21,207 bases of DNA from a virus. The stretch is from positions 1 through 21,207 of the IMG/VR virus record IMGVR_UViG_3300010042_000024. One strand, 5' to 3'. Positions 19,353 through 21,207 of this stretch are shown here, piece by piece. Position numbers and translations under genes: made by a program. Each line of letters begins with the position of its first letter. Position 1 is the stretch's first letter. Below the pieces are notes generated by a model. The model ran no database searches. It had not been told where the DNA came from and was given only the letters and a program-made list of their open reading frames with translations.

Positions 19353-19374
19353 AAAAAAGGGACAATAAAGCCCC
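19353..19374 (-). terminator. Rho-independent terminator of the 19405-19761 gene
   Basis: On the minus strand: GGGGC, 6-nt loop, GUCCC (one G-U pair), then UUUUUU. It lies 31 nt after the gene's stop and just upstream of the main leftward promoter, so it separates the two transcripts. Confidence 0.7.
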
Positions 19375-19404
19375 TCTAACACACCAATAACCCAATAAAC
19401 TATT

Positions 19405-19761
19405 TTATAAAAACTTACTAACCTCCCTCAACGCCTTATCCGTTGGATATAACTTATTAAATACTCCTGACTTATCAGCCATAACCAAACCTTTAGAAAT
19501 CAATCTTTCAATACAACCAACTAAAACACGCTTAGACGCTCCATTCCTCTTATCATACATTCTGTCAAAAACTCCTGTAGTACTACTATAAACACCAAAC
19601 TCATTAAACCTGTCACATATAATCAATAACGCAACAAAAGAATTAAAGCTAATCCTATATGATAAAATGTAAGAATGAATCTCAAAGATGCTTTTTACCC
19701 CGAATGACTTAGAAGGTGATTTCTTCACTCTCCTAGAGCTTGTATTCACGCTATTTATCAT
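19405..19761 (-). CDS. Winged-helix-like putative regulator
   Basis: 118 aa from ATG 19761; a GTG at 19770 would add 3 residues. Basic N-terminus (TSSRRVKKSPSKSFGVK), then a helical region (HSYILSYRISFNSFVALLII). The C-terminal part resembles a winged helix with a recognition-helix-like stretch RVLVGCIERLISKGLVMADK and a wing ending in KLYPTDKALREV. It has its own terminator, and its start faces the divergent rightward operon, a typical position for a phage lysogeny or copy-control repressor. DNA binding is inferred from fold and place. Confidence 0.65.
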   Translation of the reverse strand: MINSVNTSSRRVKKSPSKSFGVKSIFEIHSYILSYRISFNSFVALLIICDRFNEFGVYSSTTGVFDRMYDKRNGASKRVLVGCIERLISKGLVMADKSGVFNKLYPTDKALREVSKFL

Positions 19762-19774
19762 TGTATTCACGCCT

Positions 19775-19805
19775 CAAAATAACATAATAATAATGACATA
19801 GACAA
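19775..19805 (-). promoter_or_regulatory. Possible promoter of 19405-19761 gene
   Basis: -33-like TTG at 19805-19803 and a -7-like TATTTTG at 19781-19775 (one base shorter than TAnnTTTG), 21 nt apart. It would give a leader of under 10 nt before ATG 19761. Weak match. Confidence 0.35.
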
Positions 19806-20284
19806 TATGGAGCGTTTTAAATGAGGTAATGACCATTAGTGGGACAACAGTACAACACAATAGAGATAGTGCATTACAATCAATGAAAGGCAGCTTAACA
19901 ACAATACTATCACTAATCCAAACTAGTTAGTCATTCATTCTATCCTATCAATTCATTCAATCAATACCTATCAGTAATATTTTCATTCCATTTCATGGGG
20001 CAGGGGATCGAGAATGATTCGTTTTGGTTTTGGGAGGCAAGGGGGTTGTTGTGAGGGAGTCCTCCGTTCAACAGATATGTATACCCTATTTACTTAAAGT
20101 ACCTTATCGAAAGAGATACGTTCGTTTACTTATAATTTTATATACCTAGATATTGTTTAAATAGTGCGAAAACGAGTTTTAGTTATTTTATGTGCAATAA
20201 TCATCGTTTACGATATCAATAGCAGTGTTTTTAGGGGTATCAATATGTTAGGGTATTACCTTATTTAATTACACTATCAAATAT
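19806..20284. other. Non-coding divergent control region
   Basis: About 480 nt with no credible gene on either strand. It contains TCATTCATTC/CCTATCA-type short direct repeats (about 19928-19978), a G-run cluster (19997-20057), the palindrome AACTAGTT near 19921-19928, three TAGGG(G)TAT copies and the ATCG-TTTA-CGAT inverted repeat. It sits between two divergent regulator-like genes, so it is a likely operator and perhaps origin region. Confidence 0.5.
20081..20256. repeat. TAGGG(G)TAT repeats, candidate operator
   Basis: Three copies: ATACCCTA at 20081-20088 (inverse orientation), TTAGGGGTAT at 20231-20240 and TTAGGGTAT at 20248-20256. The last two are 17 nt apart in direct orientation and lie 30-50 nt upstream of the rightward promoter. 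Short and AT-flanked, so chance is not excluded. Confidence 0.4.
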
Positions 20285-20287
20285 TTG

Positions 20288-20317
20288 TTGTTTAATCATT
20301 TATTTGTTATACCTTTG
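20288..20317 (+). promoter_or_regulatory. Bacteroidota-type promoter for rightward operon
   Basis: -33 TTG at 20288-20290 (another at 20285-20287) and -7 TACCTTTG at 20310-20317, 19 nt apart. The ATG at 20322 is only 4 nt past the -7 box, so the transcript would be leaderless or nearly so, unless translation starts at the in-frame ATG at 20370. Confidence 0.7.
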
Positions 20318-20321
20318 GTGT

Positions 20322-20810
20322 ATGGAAATTTTAAAGAAAAGAGAATTTAAGCCTAATTACAATGAGGCTATGTTGGGTGTTAACCCTTTTCTGGACAATC
20401 TGGTGATTGAGGTTAGTGAGGTTGCTTATAAGAATCATTACAAGAAGGATAAGGATGGGGATTTGATACCTATGATTAGTGAGGTGGAGAGTGAGAAGAA
20501 GTGTTCTTTGTTTGTTGCGTCTGAGAAAAGGTTACGGGCGAATAAGCTTAGTCCTCGGGCGAAGGAGTTGTATTTGTGGTTGTTGTATGAGGCTGACAAT
20601 GGAAAAGACTACATGTGGTTGAATAGGGTAAGGTATATGAAGGAGAATGACATCTCATCTCCGACTACTTATAGGTCTGCTATAAATGAGCTTATTTCGA
20701 GTGGCTTTGTTACTAGGACAGTTGTTGGGGGCGTGTATTGGTTGAATCCGGCTTTGTTCTTTAATGGCAATCGTATTATAAAGTTCCCAAGTAAAGTTAA
20801 ACATAGATAA
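20322..20810 (+). CDS. RepL-like winged-helix replication/regulatory protein
   Basis: 162 aa from ATG 20322; the frame is open to a TTG at 20304, but that codon lies upstream of the -7 box. The C-terminal part (about residues 60-160) is winged-helix-like: LYLWLLYEADNGKDYMWLNR, SPTTYRSAINELISSGFVTR, then GGVYWLNPALFFNGNRII. This is like plasmid RepL proteins, whose tail reads 'YxINPxxFFxG'. Such proteins bind the origin or act as regulators. The codon use is G-rich (GAG, AAG, TTG, GGG) compared with the A-rich neighbouring genes, which suggests a different history. Whether it starts replication or regulates is open. Confidence 0.7.
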   Translation: MEILKKREFKPNYNEAMLGVNPFLDNLVIEVSEVAYKNHYKKDKDGDLIPMISEVESEKKCSLFVASEKRLRANKLSPRAKELYLWLLYEADNGKDYMWLNRVRYMKENDISSPTTYRSAINELISSGFVTRTVVGGVYWLNPALFFNGNRIIKFPSKVKHR

Positions 20811-20811
20811 T

Positions 20812-21186
20812 ATGAGGCTAAGTAAAAAATACATTAAAGAAACTTGTGAGGAAATGTGGACGGTAACTGTAGAATGTCCTTACTGTGAAAAAATACATCC
20901 TTATAGAAGTTTTGTCAATAACACTTTTGAGGCTAAGTGTAAATCCTGCCAAGAGATGTTTAAGGTTGATCACGATTTAGATGACCATGATATGCTTGAA
21001 GAAGGCTATTGTGTAAAATGGGGAGTTCACGATTGTATAACGACCAGTGGCATATACTCTGGTAAGAATGATAAAGACACAATAGACATAAAGATTGTCG
21101 GCACTGAGAAAATATTATCCGTATCTACATATGATTTAGAGATTGATAGAGAAAAGAATAAAGAATTATGGACTTATGGAAAATAA
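20812..21186 (+). CDS. Zinc-ribbon hypothetical protein, 124 aa
   Basis: Two CxxC pairs, CPYCEK (about residue 22) and CKSCQE (about residue 43), form a zinc ribbon near the N-terminus. An acidic middle (DHDLDDHDMLEEGYCVKWG) and a beta-rich tail follow. The start is 1 nt after the upstream stop, so it is co-transcribed with the RepL-like gene. Its codon use is A-rich like the rest of the window. Confidence 0.7.
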   Translation: MRLSKKYIKETCEEMWTVTVECPYCEKIHPYRSFVNNTFEAKCKSCQEMFKVDHDLDDHDMLEEGYCVKWGVHDCITTSGIYSGKNDKDTIDIKIVGTEKILSVSTYDLEIDREKNKELWTYGK

Positions 21187-21187
21187 C

Positions 21188-21207
21188 ATGAAAAATAACT
21201 CAATGAC
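21188..21207 (+). CDS. Possible start of next rightward gene (cut by window)
   Basis: ATG at 21188, 1 nt after the upstream stop (TAACATG), opening MKNNSM before the window ends. The junction looks like others in the element, but too little is visible to judge. Confidence 0.35.

Noticed and set aside
1-21207. CRISPR array, insertion sequence or integrase
   Set aside because: No regularly spaced repeats, transposase or recombinase-like protein are visible in the window.

Overview
The window looks like about 21 kb of a low-GC phage, prophage or other mobile element from a Bacteroidota host. The evidence is the two best promoters, which match the Bacteroidota -33 TTG / -7 TAnnTTTG pattern, the lack of clear Shine-Dalgarno sequences before most starts, and many small phage-type genes packed with ATGA or TAATG stop/start overlaps. 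The genus cannot be fixed from the sequence.

Layout. Almost everything from 18.9 kb down to position 1 is one leftward (minus-strand) block of about 55 genes. It is probably driven by a strong promoter at 19292-19322, followed by a hairpin-rich untranslated leader of about 370 nt. Reading leftward: 18.9-14.6 kb holds small phage hypotheticals, several secreted or membrane-anchored. 14.5-12.3 kb is a diversity-generating retroelement (DGR). 12.3-8.1 kb holds more small hypotheticals and a DUF7666-nucleotidyltransferase fusion. 8.1-1.9 kb is a DNA-metabolism module: Rad52-like annealing protein, ribbon-helix-helix regulator, RuvC-like resolvase, ParB/DGQHR protein, HNH nuclease and a DnaA domain-IV-only protein. 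1.9 kb to the left edge holds hypotheticals and the start of a DUF6527 gene. To the right of the leader lies a lone leftward winged-helix-like gene with its own terminator (19405-19761). Then comes a non-coding divergent control region of about 0.55 kb and a rightward operon starting with a RepL-like winged-helix protein (20322) and a zinc-ribbon protein.

The main discovery is the DGR. Two tandem paralogous genes (13954-14424 and 13485-13949) each carry a variable repeat of about 52 bp. A non-coding 55-bp template repeat (13387-13441) lies just downstream, followed by a DGR-type reverse transcriptase (12308-13270; YCDD box, SQ signature in motif 4). Read on the minus strand, every substitution between template and variable repeats falls on a template adenine: 12 of 18 adenines and 0 of 34 other bases in VR2; 9 of 16 adenines and 0 of 36 other bases in VR1, apart from one 3-nt in-frame deletion. 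The system is unusual in several ways. The targets are small proteins without a signal peptide, sitting among accessory genes and not tail genes. The variable segment is internal, about 26 codons before the stop. The repeats are short, no Avd accessory gene is recognisable, and one template serves two targets.

How the parts may work together: the leftward operon looks like an early or accessory region for replication and recombination. The divergent regulators at 19.4-20.8 kb probably set its expression. The DGR cassette, preceded by a terminator-like hairpin, may be expressed partly on its own and diversify two small binding proteins of unknown target.
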